Shown: positions 30,860 through 40,747 of the stretch, in pieces | Layout: the number at the start of each line of letters is the position of its first letter | How positions within the stretch are numbered: the stretch's first letter is position 1 | Assembly: GCA_024867545.1 (NCBI GenBank) | Contig: JANFNE010000004.1 | Location: 620,001 to 684,000, forward strand | Direction: 5' to 3' | Origin: Phytopythium helicoides | Taxonomy: Eukaryota > Oomycota > Peronosporomycetes > Pythiales > Pythiaceae | DNA: 64,000 nucleotides | Notes under the pieces: model-generated | The model's input: the letters and a program-made list of their open reading frames with translations, nothing else | Told to the model about the DNA's origin: nothing | The model's database searches: none | Made by a program: the position numbers and the translations under genes

Positions 30860-32317
30860 ATGGCGCTGCTCTCCTCCTCCGCTGCGCTCGCGCGCCGCTC
30901 CTCTCGCGCGCTGTCTGCAGCTCCGCGCGCGCTCTCGGCCGCGTCCATGTCGACGGACGCGGCAGCCGACGCCGCGCACTTCGACGTGGTCGTCGTGGGT
31001 GGCGGCATCGTTGGCTCGGCGCTCGCCTGCCAGCTCAAGTCGAGCCGCGCGTTCCGCGGCAAGCGCGTGGGCGTGATCGAGCCGGCGGCGCCGCCCGTGG
31101 CGCCCGCGGTGCACGAGGACTCGCCCGACCTGCGCGTCTTCACCATCACCCCCGCCAGCCAGAAGCTGCTCGAGAGCGCTGGCGCGTGGAGCAAGATCGC
31201 CGACGACCACCGCGCCGTGTTCGCCGACATGCAGGTCTGGGACGCCATGGGCGACGGGTTCATCCGCTTCGACGCCAAGAAGGCCGACCGCGAGACGCTC
31301 GGACACGTGATCGAGCACCGCGTGCTCGTGCGCGCGCTACATGACCGCATGCGCGAGCTTGAGGCCGCCACGGACGACTCGGCGCCGCTGCAGCTCTTCT
31401 GCCCTGCCAAGCTCAAGCACTTCAAGCGCCCGTCCACCACCTCGGGCGTCTCGGAGCTCGGCCTCGAGGACGGCACGCGCATCAAGGCCGACCTCGTCGT
31501 GGCCGCCGACGGCGGCAACTCGATCGTGCGCACGCTCTCGGCGCTCGGCACGTGGGGATGGGACTACGACCAGCAGGCTGTGGTCGCCACCGTCAAGACG
31601 GACCGTATCAACACCACGGCGTGGCAGCGCTTCTACCCGACGGGTCCCGTCGCGCTGCTGCCCATGCGCGACGGCTACTCGTCGGTCGTGTGGTCCTGCA
31701 CGGCCGAGATGGCCGCTGAGCTCACGGCGCTGTCGCCGGAGGAGTTCGTCTCGCGCCTGAACGACGCCTTCTTCGCGCCGTCCAATGCCGCGCAGCCACC
31801 CGAGTTCCCGGGCATCCCCGTGCTCGGCGACGTGCTCAAGGGTGTGCACCACGCCGTCAGCACGGTCATGTCGGCCGCCGCGCTCACGGACCCGTTCGTG
31901 GCCCCGCCCAAGGCCGTCGAGACCGTCGGCCACCGCTTTGCGTTCCCGCTCAAGATGCGCCACGCGACGCAGTACGTCAAGCCTGGCGTCGCTCTTGTCG
32001 GCGACTCGGCGCACACGATCCACCCGCTCGCTGGTCAGGGCCTGAACCTCGGCCTGGGCGACGTGGCCGCGCTCGCGGCCATCCTAGAGGACGGCGTGCT
32101 GTCGGGCGAGAACATTGGTAGCGAGTACTTCCTCGAGCAGTACGAGTCGCAGCGCAAGCAGGCGAACGTGACCATGGCGCTCGCCATGGACGGCTTCAAG
32201 CGGCTGTTTGGCCCCACGCCCGACGCCGTGGGCGTTGCGCGCAACGTCGGCATGGGCACGCTCAACGCCGTCGAGCCGCTCAAGCACCAGATCATGCGGT
32301 ACGCCATGGGCCTTTAG
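30860..32317 (+). CDS. COQ6: Ubiquinone biosynthesis monooxygenase COQ6, mitochondrial
   Basis: 485 residues, no introns. An Arg/Ser/Ala presequence (about 1-32) is followed by the FAD-binding DVVVVGGGIVGSALACQL (about 42-60), the middle motif ADLVVAADGGNSIVR and the second FAD motif VGDSAHTIHPLAGQGLNLGL (about 375-395), which together define UbiH/COQ6 flavoprotein hydroxylases. COQ6 hydroxylates the benzoquinone ring at C5 (and takes part in C4 modification) in coenzyme Q synthesis in the mitochondrial matrix. Length agrees with the family. Start ATG sits in GCCATGG; an in-frame ATG 37 codons upstream has an Arg/His-rich leader and is not preferred. Intact frame. Confidence 0.93.
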   Translation: MALLSSSAALARRSSRALSAAPRALSAASMSTDAAADAAHFDVVVVGGGIVGSALACQLKSSRAFRGKRVGVIEPAAPPVAPAVHEDSPDLRVFTITPASQKLLESAGAWSKIADDHRAVFADMQVWDAMGDGFIRFDAKKADRETLGHVIEHRVLVRALHDRMRELEAATDDSAPLQLFCPAKLKHFKRPSTTSGVSELGLEDGTRIKADLVVAADGGNSIVRTLSALGTWGWDYDQQAVVATVKTDRINTTAWQRFYPTGPVALLPMRDGYSSVVWSCTAEMAAELTALSPEEFVSRLNDAFFAPSNAAQPPEFPGIPVLGDVLKGVHHAVSTVMSAAALTDPFVAPPKAVETVGHRFAFPLKMRHATQYVKPGVALVGDSAHTIHPLAGQGLNLGLGDVAALAAILEDGVLSGENIGSEYFLEQYESQRKQANVTMALAMDGFKRLFGPTPDAVGVARNVGMGTLNAVEPLKHQIMRYAMGL

Positions 32318-32444
32318 GTCGGTTGTCCAGTGCGCGAGAGGCTGACTCCGCATCCTGCGAGCCCGTCTCGAGCCGAGGTAGATTTATAACCGAGAAAGAA
32401 AACACGAACAGCTTCAACGTCATTTACCGCGCTTGCTGTCGTCG

Positions 32445-33056
32445 TCAATCGCTGTCGCTGTCGCTGTCGCTGTCGCTGACGTCGAACAGCGCGCGACTGA
32501 CGTCGACGAGCGATAGATCTGCGATCGGTGGCGTGGCTGCGTCGCGAACCGCCGAGCTCGTCGACTGCTGCTTTGGCAGCCGCACCGAGTGCACGTCCAT
32601 GACGGTGGCCATGGAGCTCGTGTGCGGCGTCTTGTACAGGTTCACGGCCTTGTAGAGTGCGATGGAGAAGACGTAGGTCGCCACGAGCATCGCTGGCGCT
32701 GCCACGGCCCAGCGCTTGGACGGGTAGTACGTGAATCCGTAAGCGCGCAGCGTGGCCTCAGGGGCGTACGCCCACACGAGAAACAGCACTAGCGTCACGT
32801 TGAAGCTCTCGTTAGACTCTACATTCTTGCCGAGGCTCAAGCAGCAGGACCCACCGTAGAAGAGCGTGGACGCGAGCCAGCCGCCGAAGCCGAACACCTC
32901 CATGCGCCGCGCGTCCAGCCGCTGCCGCTCCTTGAACGGAATCTCCTCGTATGGGACGCCCGAGAAGGTCGCGCGAGGCGCAGGGGCGTGGCTGGGGGCA
33001 GCAGGAGGCGCCTGCATCGCCTCGGGGGTGGAGGTGTCGTCGTCCGTGTTGCTCAT
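32445..33056 (-). CDS. PIGP: GPI-GlcNAc transferase subunit P (PIG-P)
   Basis: 203 residues. An acidic Pro-rich N-terminus (1 to about 45) precedes a hydrophobic stretch (VFGFGGWLASTLFYGG) and the PIG-P domain: two membrane helices (FNVTLVLFLVWAYAP and AVAAPAMLVATYVFSIALY) around the diagnostic loop LRAYGFTYYPSKRW, then NLYKTPHTSSMATVMD. PIG-P is a small subunit of the ER enzyme that starts GPI-anchor synthesis by moving GlcNAc to phosphatidylinositol. The C-terminus carries an extra tail ending in SD repeats coded by a (GCTGTC)n microsatellite at about 32451-32479. The start at 33056 is preferred over an in-frame ATG at 33092. Confidence 0.85.
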   Translation of the reverse strand: MSNTDDDTSTPEAMQAPPAAPSHAPAPRATFSGVPYEEIPFKERQRLDARRMEVFGFGGWLASTLFYGGSCCLSLGKNVESNESFNVTLVLFLVWAYAPEATLRAYGFTYYPSKRWAVAAPAMLVATYVFSIALYKAVNLYKTPHTSSMATVMDVHSVRLPKQQSTSSAVRDAATPPIADLSLVDVSRALFDVSDSDSDSDSD

Positions 33057-33427
33057 GAGGGTGTGGCGCCGTAGGTGCTGCAGAACGTACACTGGACCTC
33101 GACTTGGGATTTGTATTGGTGAAGTGGCTTTGAGTTGGTTTGTACAATGCGAGGTCTTGTTGATTCTCTATGGGTCCTACACAGTGAGTGGGGCTCATAA
33201 CTACACAGCATTCGGCACATGACGACAGACACATCGATCTAACTAGCAACTAGCGGCTGGGGCGTCACTGGAGCTGGGTGGAGGCGGCCGACCGATAGAT
33301 ATATAAACACTGGGGTGGGGAGGGAGGCGAGGGGGAGGGGAGATGATGACGGCGCCAGTCGATAGAGAGCTTCCGGTGGTCACCAATCGACGTAGAACTC
33401 GGCGCGTCTGTCTGCCAGGCTGTCCAC
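33057..33427. other. Short intergenic region
   Basis: About 370 bp between the PIG-P start and the end of the next minus-strand gene; GAGGGGAG-type low complexity near 33310-33345, otherwise nothing. Confidence 0.4.
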
Positions 33428-34405
33428 TTAGACAGCGACCACGACGTTCGCCGAGCTGTCGACTGGAACTGCGGAGGACGACACAGACGACACTTGCTTC
33501 GCACGGACCGAGCACGCCGCGAGCAGGCAGTCGGACGCGCTCGACACGTCCGACGGAGACGTCGACATCTCGATGGGAGTCGATGCCATCCCGCTGTAGG
33601 GCGACTCGAACGAGTCCTCGCTGTATGGCAGGTCGTTGCTGACCTCCGAGTTGGTATCGTCCCCGAGGATGCAGTCCGACGCGTAGTCGACGCTCAGGTT
33701 CTCGTACAGGTTCGGGTCAACTCCGTAGGCGTCCATTTCTTCAACCGCGAAGCGCACGTCGGCGTCCATCAGCAGATTCCGCGAGTTGAAGAAGTACTCG
33801 CCGTCGTCGCTGTCATCTCCGCAGAGCATCGAGTCGTCCACAAGCATGTTGGCAGCCATCATCTCTTCGTCGTCGCTCATCTCCAGCACAGGAACTTCGC
33901 CGAGCCCGTACTGGTACATGAGGTCGTACTCATTCGACTCCCAGCGCTCGCGGTTGATACGCAAGTTGTCGTTCTCAACGTGGCTCATCTCGGACAGCGC
34001 GTGGCCCGTGTTCTCGAGGATGTCGAGGCGCTCCTCGGGCTCGAGGTAGCCGTGCTCCATGTACACCTGGCGGTCCACGCGCGTCATCTCGCGCTCGCTC
34101 TCGTACGAGTCCAGGCGGCGGCGCGTGCGGCGGCGCACAGTCGTCGACATGCCCACGGGCACACCGTCCGAGGCCACCGTGGCCGTCCACATCGTCGGCT
34201 CAAACTCGACCACGTCGGCGTCCTCAAACTGCACGCGCTTGCGGCTCACGGCGTCGCTCGGCGCGTCCTCCGTCTGCGGCTCGAGCCCCGCGTTGTTGTC
34301 GTCGCTCGGCTTGGGCTCCTCGGCCTCATGGACCTCCACGGGCTGCTTGGTGACGCACACGTCGGCGGCGACGGCGGGCGGCGCGGCTTCCAGCTGCGGG
34401 GCCAT
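33428..34405 (-). CDS. RVxF-motif, CSRNP-like acidic protein
   Basis: 325 residues, one exon. About residues 60-110 read KRVQFEDADVVEFEPTMW, then DGVPVGMSTTVRRRTRRRLD. The order 'KRVxF..VxxFEP..GVPxGM..RRR' resembles the N-terminal region of cysteine/serine-rich nuclear proteins (CSRNP/AXUD1) and of PP1 regulators, where KRVxF is the RVxF site that docks protein phosphatase 1. The rest is acidic and Ser/Tyr-rich (EMSDDEEMMAAN, GDDSDDGEYFF) with little order predicted. A PP1 targeting role is inference. The Cys-rich part of CSRNP is absent. Start at the ATG at 34405; in-frame ATGs reach up to 34705. Confidence 0.6.
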   Translation of the reverse strand: MAPQLEAAPPAVAADVCVTKQPVEVHEAEEPKPSDDNNAGLEPQTEDAPSDAVSRKRVQFEDADVVEFEPTMWTATVASDGVPVGMSTTVRRRTRRRLDSYESEREMTRVDRQVYMEHGYLEPEERLDILENTGHALSEMSHVENDNLRINRERWESNEYDLMYQYGLGEVPVLEMSDDEEMMAANMLVDDSMLCGDDSDDGEYFFNSRNLLMDADVRFAVEEMDAYGVDPNLYENLSVDYASDCILGDDTNSEVSNDLPYSEDSFESPYSGMASTPIEMSTSPSDVSSASDCLLAACSVRAKQVSSVSSSAVPVDSSANVVVAV

Positions 34406-35013
34406 GATCGTCTCGAATGGGTGGGAAGACTGGGAATACGCGTCCAAGACGGGCGCGGAGTGACTGGAGAAAGGCGACGGTACCACACGACGGCACGGCA
34501 AAAAGCGGGCGGCGTTACAACGGGGTTGTATCGGGCCGAACGGTACACTTGGGTCAAGTATACCGGGAAAAGAAGTGTTCTCGAGAGGGGAAAAGCGATA
34601 GTGAGGCAGAGCCAGAGCAGGGCGACAGACGCCAGGAATACCGAACATACCGGTTTTGTGCGGTATCCAAGAAATCAGAAGCTGAGTATCGCATACTGGA
34701 AACAAGTGAGACGGCGCCGCCGTCGCGAAAAGGATATTCTGTAAAGTTCAGTATGCAGCTGGACTCTTCCGCTCCAGCAGGTGCGGCCATTCTGCAAAAG
34801 CCGATGGCCGCTTCAACTTGAACGCGTTGCAACGCGGTATCCATGAGCTCTGCTGACTCAGTGCAGCGGACGGCGAAAAAAAGCACACCCATGCTTGGAT
34901 CTGTTCAACGTGTATCGGCAGATCTCGCGGGAAAATGATGTATGGCTTCAAGCAACAGCGCGACAGCACGTGGAGGTAGCCAGCGATTAGTCGATTGCTA
35001 CGACGAACGAAAA
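34406..35013. other. Intergenic region
   Basis: About 600 bp upstream of the CSRNP-like gene. It has several CGGTAT/ATACCG short repeats between 34530 and 34690 but no open gene. Confidence 0.35.
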
Positions 35014-36291
35014 CTAGAGCGGGGGCAGCGGGTGCGCAGCCGCAGGGTGCGACTGGTCCACTTCCAGCACGAAAATCGCGTCCGAGAGCACGTAGTACGG
35101 CTCGCGGAGGTCCCCACGGCAGAGGTACGGCACGCGACTGAACTGGCGCAGCTTGAAGCCTGCGGGCTGCAGCACGTTGCGTAGCAGCACGTTCGCGGCT
35201 GCTTCGAACGACGCGTCTTCTTCGCAGAGTCCGCCTCGCATCGGCAGTTTCTCGGTTGGTGCTACGCGGCTAGTACCGACCTCGACGAAAGCCGAGAATG
35301 GTAGCACGACGGCGAGCAGGAAGAGACCCTTTTCGGTAGATTCAGCAACAATTCGAAGTGAGGAGACACGACCTCACCAGTGCGCATTCGAAAAAGTCAA
35401 ATGACGAACATTGTTTGGGTCGAGCATGTCACGGATCTGCCTCAACATCGTCATTGGCTTGTCGGCGCGGTCCAAGACGTTCATGAGGCTAGCCAAATAG
35501 TATACAATGACGTTCAAACAGCTGCGTAGGCAATGATGCAATTCATCGTGCTCGCACCTGATGATATTGTAGGGCCGCTGTTCTTGGACTGACGGGTGAG
35601 CCAGATCGCTAGTCTCGATCGAGTTGTAGCCCCTCGCGGCGAGATTCTTGACCATTGGAGGCGACACCTCGGTCGTGGTGACCTTATCAACCAGAAACGC
35701 GATCGACTTGGTCACGTTGCCATCACCTGCCCCAATGTCCAGTAGCGAGCCACCGATGCGATCATCGCGGTGCAGCAGCGATCGGATCTGCGCCTGTGAG
35801 AGCACGAACATTTGTCCGCCTCCATATCCCCCAAAAGACTCAGCACTTTGCGAACAGCAGAAGACGCGATTACAAACCCTCACGTACGCCCAAGTAAGCC
35901 GTTGGTGTCTGTCAGCGAGTAAAACATCCCAAGCACGGTCGAGGCCAAGGACTCAAAGATTCCGCCGCCGGTGCAGCTCTACGAACAGACAGCCATTGCG
36001 TAGGTGCTTACATCACCGTTTGTAACAACATCCGCCTTCGCACGTCAATATTCAGCTCGTACGTCGAGGAACTCCTGGGTCTCTTCATCGCAGTCGAGCT
36101 GCACGAACGCTGACTGGAGCGGAGCGTCCCTAGCCACACAATAACCAGGCTGAGCTCGCGCCAAACTCCAAATTGCAACGCAGGACACGCAGACCAACGC
36201 ACAGTAGCGCCTGGTTCACCTCGTAGTGGATCGACGGCCCCACGTACGGCTGGCGCGCGCGCCGAGCCGCCTCGCGCACCCACGTCTTCAT
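35014..36291 (-). CDS. METTL9: METTL9-type protein histidine methyltransferase
   Basis: Six exons (36291-36203, 36129-36063, 35978-35888, 35838-35558, 35488-35410, 35328-35014) give 306 residues once one extra base in the GGG run at 35889-35891 is dropped. Recognised in order: QLDCDEETQEFLD, SLTDTNGLLG, GGGQMFVLSQAQI, the SAM-binding LLDIGAGDGNVTKSI (about 115-130), and the C-terminal VVLPFSAFVEVG, LQPAGFKLRQFSRVPYLCRG and DYYVL-like DLREPYYVLSDAIFVLE. METTL9 methylates the N1 (pros) nitrogen of His in HxH repeats of other proteins. The last intron has the weak donor GTTCGT and acceptor AAAAG. No targeting signal noted. Confidence 0.85.
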
Positions 36292-36367
36292 GCTCGGAAG
36301 GACAGATGCGATGGTGATCAAGGTGGTCTCCAGGATTTACAGAAACAGATGGTTCACGACTTGACTG

Positions 36368-37861
36368 TTACTCATCTAGCTCTATCTCGTTCGGGTCACC
36401 CTCCTCCTGCTCCTGCACTTGCATGGCGGCCACACGCTCGGCGTTCGTGTTGTCTTCGACATTTCCGTTCATCGCGACGTCTTCACTTGCAGCAGCAGCA
36501 GCAGCAGCAGCGCTATCTTCGTCTTCTTCGTCCAGGTCATCGTCCAGGTCGATTTCGTTCGGGTCTTCGACTGGAGGCGCGGTGCCACCAGCGAACGGTG
36601 CAGTAACCACGTGGGGCAATTTCAGCAGCTCCAAGAGCAGGTCTGTTTGCGGGTTGCCCGTGACGAATGGGCCCGTGCGTGCTGCAGGCTCACCATATGC
36701 TGGTACTGTCTTGACGAAGCTGCCGACCCACTCGCCGACAACCTTATCCTTGATCTGCTTTTCCTGCCAAAACTCGTTGAGACGGTCGCGGACCCAAGCA
36801 ATGTCGCGCTCCTCGATCACCATGTCCTCCTGTGGCACACGCGAGCCGTACTTGTTGGTTGACGCGAGATGATGCGTAGCGCGAAGGATCGCCAACCACT
36901 CAAGGTCAAACATAATCTTGGGCGGATCAGAGCTACCACTGGCATCAATAGAGTTATCAGCTGACGACGATACGGGGATGTCAAGAACCTGCAAGAACTC
37001 CCGTCGAGGAAGGCACTTGTCCAGCGCAAGAAACTTTGTCGTCGACGGTGGATTACTAGTAGTTGCTTGCTCTGCCGCCTTTGACGCGTCCGCTTCCGTA
37101 GTAGCTTGTTCAGTAGGTACAGCTGCGTCTTGATGGTGGACGATTGCCGCAAACTTGACGTGAAGGTGCGCTGCGAACCAGTACTCGGGCTTGAGCTGGT
37201 ACAACAAGAACTCGCCAGCAGGACTGCCCAGGCTATTTGACTGCACTTCTTGAGTGAAGAAGGGTTTTCGGCGGAGCAGGGTCTGCAGATCGCCAAATTG
37301 CTCGATGCCACGAGGCCAGTCGTGGGAGAGGAAGGCGTTGAGCTGCTGCGGGTCGCGCTGCTTGATGTGCGAGAGTTGGTAAACCTCGAGCTCGCGCACG
37401 TGGTAGACGCTGCGCATGGTGCTGTTGTCAAAGGGCGCCTTCTCGAACCTCCCGGCCGTGTAGTCCTGATGCTTGTAGATACCCGACAGCCCTCCGATGC
37501 GCAGCCCCGCGACGTTGACGACGCCCGCGGCGCCGAGGTAGAAAATGTTGGGGGCCACCCATCCGCCGTAGTGCAGCTCCTGCAAGTAGTTGGAGGCCTC
37601 ATGGTTGCCGCCCACGAAGATGGTGAGCACGGGTGCGCGCTTCTCGCCCTTGTAGTACTTGTGGAAGGCGTGCATCTCGCGGTACTTGGGCGGGCACGCG
37701 AGCGCCTCCAGGTCGCGCTCGTTGCGCATGCACTCGAAGTCGCCGCAGCACAGCAGCAGCTGCACCGGGTTGCCCGTGTCCATCTCGTTGATGAACTCGA
37801 CCGTCGCGTAAATGTCGTCCAGCATGCCGTGCGCGCAGCCCACGACCGCCACGCGCACCAT
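36368..37861 (-). CDS. DBR1: RNA lariat debranching enzyme
   Basis: 497 residues, no intron. Metallophosphoesterase motifs in order: GCAHGMLDDIY (about 8-18, with the Cys typical of DBR1 in place of Asp), LLLCCGDFECMRNERDL (about 38), FVGGNHEASNYLQELHYGGW (about 83), LSHDWPRGIEQ (about 180) and FAAHLHVKFAA (about 233). These bind the two metals. The substrate is the 2'-5' branch of intron lariats, which the enzyme opens in the nucleus so introns can be degraded. The C-terminal third includes the DBR1 C-terminal domain (RDRLNEFW, VVGEWVGSFVKTVPAYGEPA) and an acidic tail with a polyalanine run coded by (CAG)n at about 36490-36511. Intact. Confidence 0.95.
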   Translation of the reverse strand: MVRVAVVGCAHGMLDDIYATVEFINEMDTGNPVQLLLCCGDFECMRNERDLEALACPPKYREMHAFHKYYKGEKRAPVLTIFVGGNHEASNYLQELHYGGWVAPNIFYLGAAGVVNVAGLRIGGLSGIYKHQDYTAGRFEKAPFDNSTMRSVYHVRELEVYQLSHIKQRDPQQLNAFLSHDWPRGIEQFGDLQTLLRRKPFFTQEVQSNSLGSPAGEFLLYQLKPEYWFAAHLHVKFAAIVHHQDAAVPTEQATTEADASKAAEQATTSNPPSTTKFLALDKCLPRREFLQVLDIPVSSSADNSIDASGSSDPPKIMFDLEWLAILRATHHLASTNKYGSRVPQEDMVIEERDIAWVRDRLNEFWQEKQIKDKVVGEWVGSFVKTVPAYGEPAARTGPFVTGNPQTDLLLELLKLPHVVTAPFAGGTAPPVEDPNEIDLDDDLDEEDEDSAAAAAAAASEDVAMNGNVEDNTNAERVAAMQVQEQEEGDPNEIELDE

Positions 37862-38785
37862 GATGCCTGTCACGCAGCGCTGCGGTTGGATGTCTCGATG
37901 GCAGCGCCGGACTGTCACTAATGTAGAATGTATAGTCATTTTATCGAGTGATTTGTGTACCGTGGAGATGCTGATTACAAGGCTCTATGAATGCGATCTT
38001 TTTTCGTGAAGCGTCGCTTGGAAGCAAAGCGAAGCGCCGAAAATGCACGAACGCCATGCGATAGAGCGCGTGTCGATGCAGTCTCGATCCCGACTGAAAG
38101 AAAAGAGATGGATTGCCGAGGCTTTCGAGAGGTCGGATGACGACGGTGGGGATGGCGTTCACTCATTTTCACCCGACTCGCGTCATCATACAGCCCGCCT
38201 TTGTGATTGAAGTGGTCGTCGTCATGACCCGATGACGACTCGCCATTTTGCTTCAACCTGACACCGAGCCAAGCAAACGGACTGACTGACCAACCGACGG
38301 AAATGGCCACGAAGCTCTTGGGGGTTTCGAGCCGTTGGCAGCGCGTCTCAAATGGAGCCATCGAGTCAACCAACCGCGTCGATGCGCTCGCCTCGGCATC
38401 GCAAAAAGCATTTTTGCTTTTGTTTGTTTGCGCTGGTTGTTGCTTGGACCGGATGGCTCCATGGCAACCACAAACCACCTGCGCGTCGGAACTTGAAGTT
38501 GTCTCGTGGGCTTCAATGTGCGTGGCTAGATTTTTGTATGTGCAGCGAGACAGTCCAAGAAAGAACAATTCCCCTACCCTCCGCGCGCTCGGATTGGCTG
38601 CGCTCGCAATGTGTAACGGCACGTCGCGCCAATCACGGCTTAGGAACATTAAAGATGGTGGATCCATACAAACTCCCATACAACGCGCGTGGTTTCCTCC
38701 TTATTTTTTCACTGGAAGTTTGTATGTCGCGTGTCCTGATCCAGCGCCGTGCCGCCTTTCCGAATTGCGTGCCGGCCGCTCTTCC
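37862..38785. other. Divergent intergenic region
   Basis: About 920 bp between divergent genes. A long open stretch upstream of 38786 in the same frame exists but is compositionally unlike protein; it holds facing CCAAT boxes at 38593-38633. Confidence 0.4.
38593..38633. promoter_or_regulatory. Facing ATTGG / CCAAT pair
   Basis: ATTGG at 38593-38597 and CCAAT at 38629-38633, about 150 bp upstream of the PAM2-motif gene. Same spacing class as the pair at 28507. Possible NF-Y sites; motif only. Confidence 0.35.
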
Positions 38786-39430
38786 ATGGCGCTCATTACC
38801 GAATCCGCCGCCTTCCGCACAGCCCCGCGAGCCACCATTAAGGTCCCGACGCTCGCCTCGGACGCCAAGACCGCCGGTCGCACCGAGCCCAGTAACAACA
38901 GCAGCAGCAGCCCCAAGGCCACGATGGTGTCGGCAACGCTCGTCGCCTCGACGCTGGACGCGCACGCGCCGCCCTTCTACCCGAGCGTCATGTGGTACCC
39001 GTCGATCACGGACGACTACTACCTGGAGCACCCGCATTCGCCTGGCAAGGCGGGCTTTGTGATCGCCGACCCCGTGTACACGATGCACGAGATTCCGGAC
39101 GAGGAGCTGTTCGACCCGACGTTCTACCCCATGACGGCCGACGAGATGCGCGAGCTCGAGCAGGTGGACGAGATCAACGAGATGCTCGCCGAGCTGGAGC
39201 TCATGGAGACCCACCAGGAGCTGCACCACAAGATCAACGAGAAGACGCGCGAGCTGCGCTCTAACAGCGATATCGACGCCGAGATCCGCAGCCTCATGGC
39301 CAAGTCGAGCAAGGTCAAGGATTTTGAGACCAAGGACGCCCAGAAGAAGAAGGGCTACCGCTCGCACCACCACCACCACGTGAAGCGCAGCCCGCACACG
39401 GCGCTGCACCAACCGCGATCGATCAAGTAA
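38786..39430 (+). CDS. PAM2-motif protein, CID1/ERD15/Paip2-like
   Basis: 214 residues, one exon. The key segment is ASTLDAHAPPFYPSVMWYPS (about 54-73), which keeps the PAM2 pattern L-x-x-x-A-x-x-F-x-P that binds the MLLE domain of poly(A)-binding protein. It is followed, as in plant CID1/ERD15, by an acidic, aromatic region (ITDDYYLEHPHSPGK, then DEELFDPTFYPMTADEMREL). The C-terminal half is a predicted coiled coil (about 115-165) and a basic tail with a HHHHHV run. The protein is small and lacks other domains, like Paip2. A role in translation or mRNA turnover is inferred. Start chosen at the ATG in TCCATGG. Confidence 0.6.
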   Translation: MALITESAAFRTAPRATIKVPTLASDAKTAGRTEPSNNSSSSPKATMVSATLVASTLDAHAPPFYPSVMWYPSITDDYYLEHPHSPGKAGFVIADPVYTMHEIPDEELFDPTFYPMTADEMRELEQVDEINEMLAELELMETHQELHHKINEKTRELRSNSDIDAEIRSLMAKSSKVKDFETKDAQKKKGYRSHHHHHVKRSPHTALHQPRSIK

Positions 39431-40344
39431 GTTGATCAGTCGCGGAGGTGCACCCCCAGAGGAGCGAGTACTGTTGCATCCAGCAGTATCAGCGTTGCGA
39501 GCAAGAGCGTGGAATGGAGATGGAGGCGTGTTTTGGACGCGCCGCTCTCTGCCCTGCTGTTTGACCGACCGAGAAAAAAAGAAGACGACCGATAACAACC
39601 AAGTGCTCCATCCGGCGAAACGCGAGAAAAGACCAGAAACACCGCGCGCGCCGCCCGAGGCGAAACGAACGACCGAGACAACAATCAACCACCACCAACA
39701 AAGACAACCAGATCAACTAGCGAGATAGCGAGAGAAAATAGCATAGGTTTTTGGCAGGCAGAGAGGAGAGCAAGAGAGAGAGAAAGAAAAAGTAGAGCGG
39801 GCGCGCCCTCGACCGAGTGAAGGGATCGAGCGGACGAAGTCGAGTGTAGAACTAAAACGTAAAAACATGTACGATGGAGCATTCAACCAAGGTGTCAAGA
39901 AGTAAATCATAAGAAGCGCAGCCTCCAGGTTATGATGATTTCAGTTTTCGTTGACGAGGACGCCTGTGTCACACAAGCCACCAACAATGCTGCTGAAGTG
40001 TGTGAGTTCAACAGCCAAACGTGCAATTCGAAGGAAGCGAGTACCGCACCCTTCGGGGATTTGCTAGCGAGGTCTTCGTTTGATTGATTGTGCCGATCAG
40101 AGAAAGCCTCGGTCTAGTAGCAGCTGGGAGTGCGGCTGTAGATTGATGGGACGACTTGGGACTTTCCCTCGTAAACTCTGTGCCAGCTCTGCGATCCATC
40201 CGAGTCAATCTGAAAGGTCCTCGAGCTGAGAGTAGTCCAAGTAACACTGTCCGTGATGAACAGATCACTTCCAAACTCGCCTACAAGTGCACACCACAAC
40301 CACCACACTTCTTCACCTCTCTCTCAAGTCGATATCAGTCCAAG
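39431..40344. other. Intergenic region
   Basis: About 910 bp with a purine-rich stretch (GAGAGAG-type, near 39760-39800) but no supported gene; the last 160 bases belong to the 562 bp duplication. Confidence 0.4.
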
Positions 40345-40747
40345 ATGAAGATCAGCGCCATCGCTATCGCCACCATCGCTGTCGGTGCTGCTACCATTGT
40401 CGCGGCTGCCGACAATGCTCCTCCAAGTCAAGTGAACAAGGTCGCTCCACCAGAGTCACTGCGTGGAACTGCTGGGGCCGTCGGAGTTGATGGTGGCAAG
40501 AAGGAGTTCTGGGGACCGGGTTTTGGTTGGGGTGGTCCGTGGGGATTTGGCGGTGGCTGGGGCGGACCGTGGGGATTCGGTCGCGGCTGGGGCTGGGGAT
40601 GGTAATTCAAGATGTCGGAAGCTTGCGTTTGAAGGTTTTGGTGCAAATGGATGATCGATTACAGATCATTTTTCAGTGAGTTCGTTTGACGAGGCTAAAT
40701 GCAAATGCACCCAACAGATTACTTTTCATCCAAACATTCATGAGCAT
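40186..40747 (+). repeat. 562 bp duplication, copy A
   Basis: Matches 44140-44701 base for base except for two substitutions (GAT/GAA inside the gene; GTTCG/GTTAG after it). It covers about 160 bp of promoter, the whole secreted-protein gene and 140 bp of 3' flank, in direct orientation. Confidence 0.95.
40345..40605 (+). CDS. Small secreted Gly/Trp-rich protein (copy A)
   Basis: 86 residues. A standard signal peptide (MKISAIAIATIAVGAATIVA, cleavage likely after AAA) is followed by a short polar stretch (DNAPPSQVNKVAPPESLRGT) and a C-terminal Gly/Trp/Pro-rich repeat GFGWGGPWGFGGGWGGPWGF ending in GWGWGW. No cysteine. The family is not recognised; oomycetes secrete many short proteins of this make-up, including wall and effector-like ones, but no RxLR, CRN or YxSL motif is present. 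A copy that differs by one residue (Asp versus Glu) lies 3.95 kb downstream. Confidence 0.8.
   Translation: MKISAIAIATIAVGAATIVAAADNAPPSQVNKVAPPESLRGTAGAVGVDGGKKEFWGPGFGWGGPWGFGGGWGGPWGFGRGWGWGW

Noticed and set aside
38303..38785. N-terminal extension of the PAM2 gene by 161 codons
   Set aside because: The extension has no domain and mixed composition; it overlaps probable promoter sequence with CCAAT boxes, and the ATG at 38786 has a better context.
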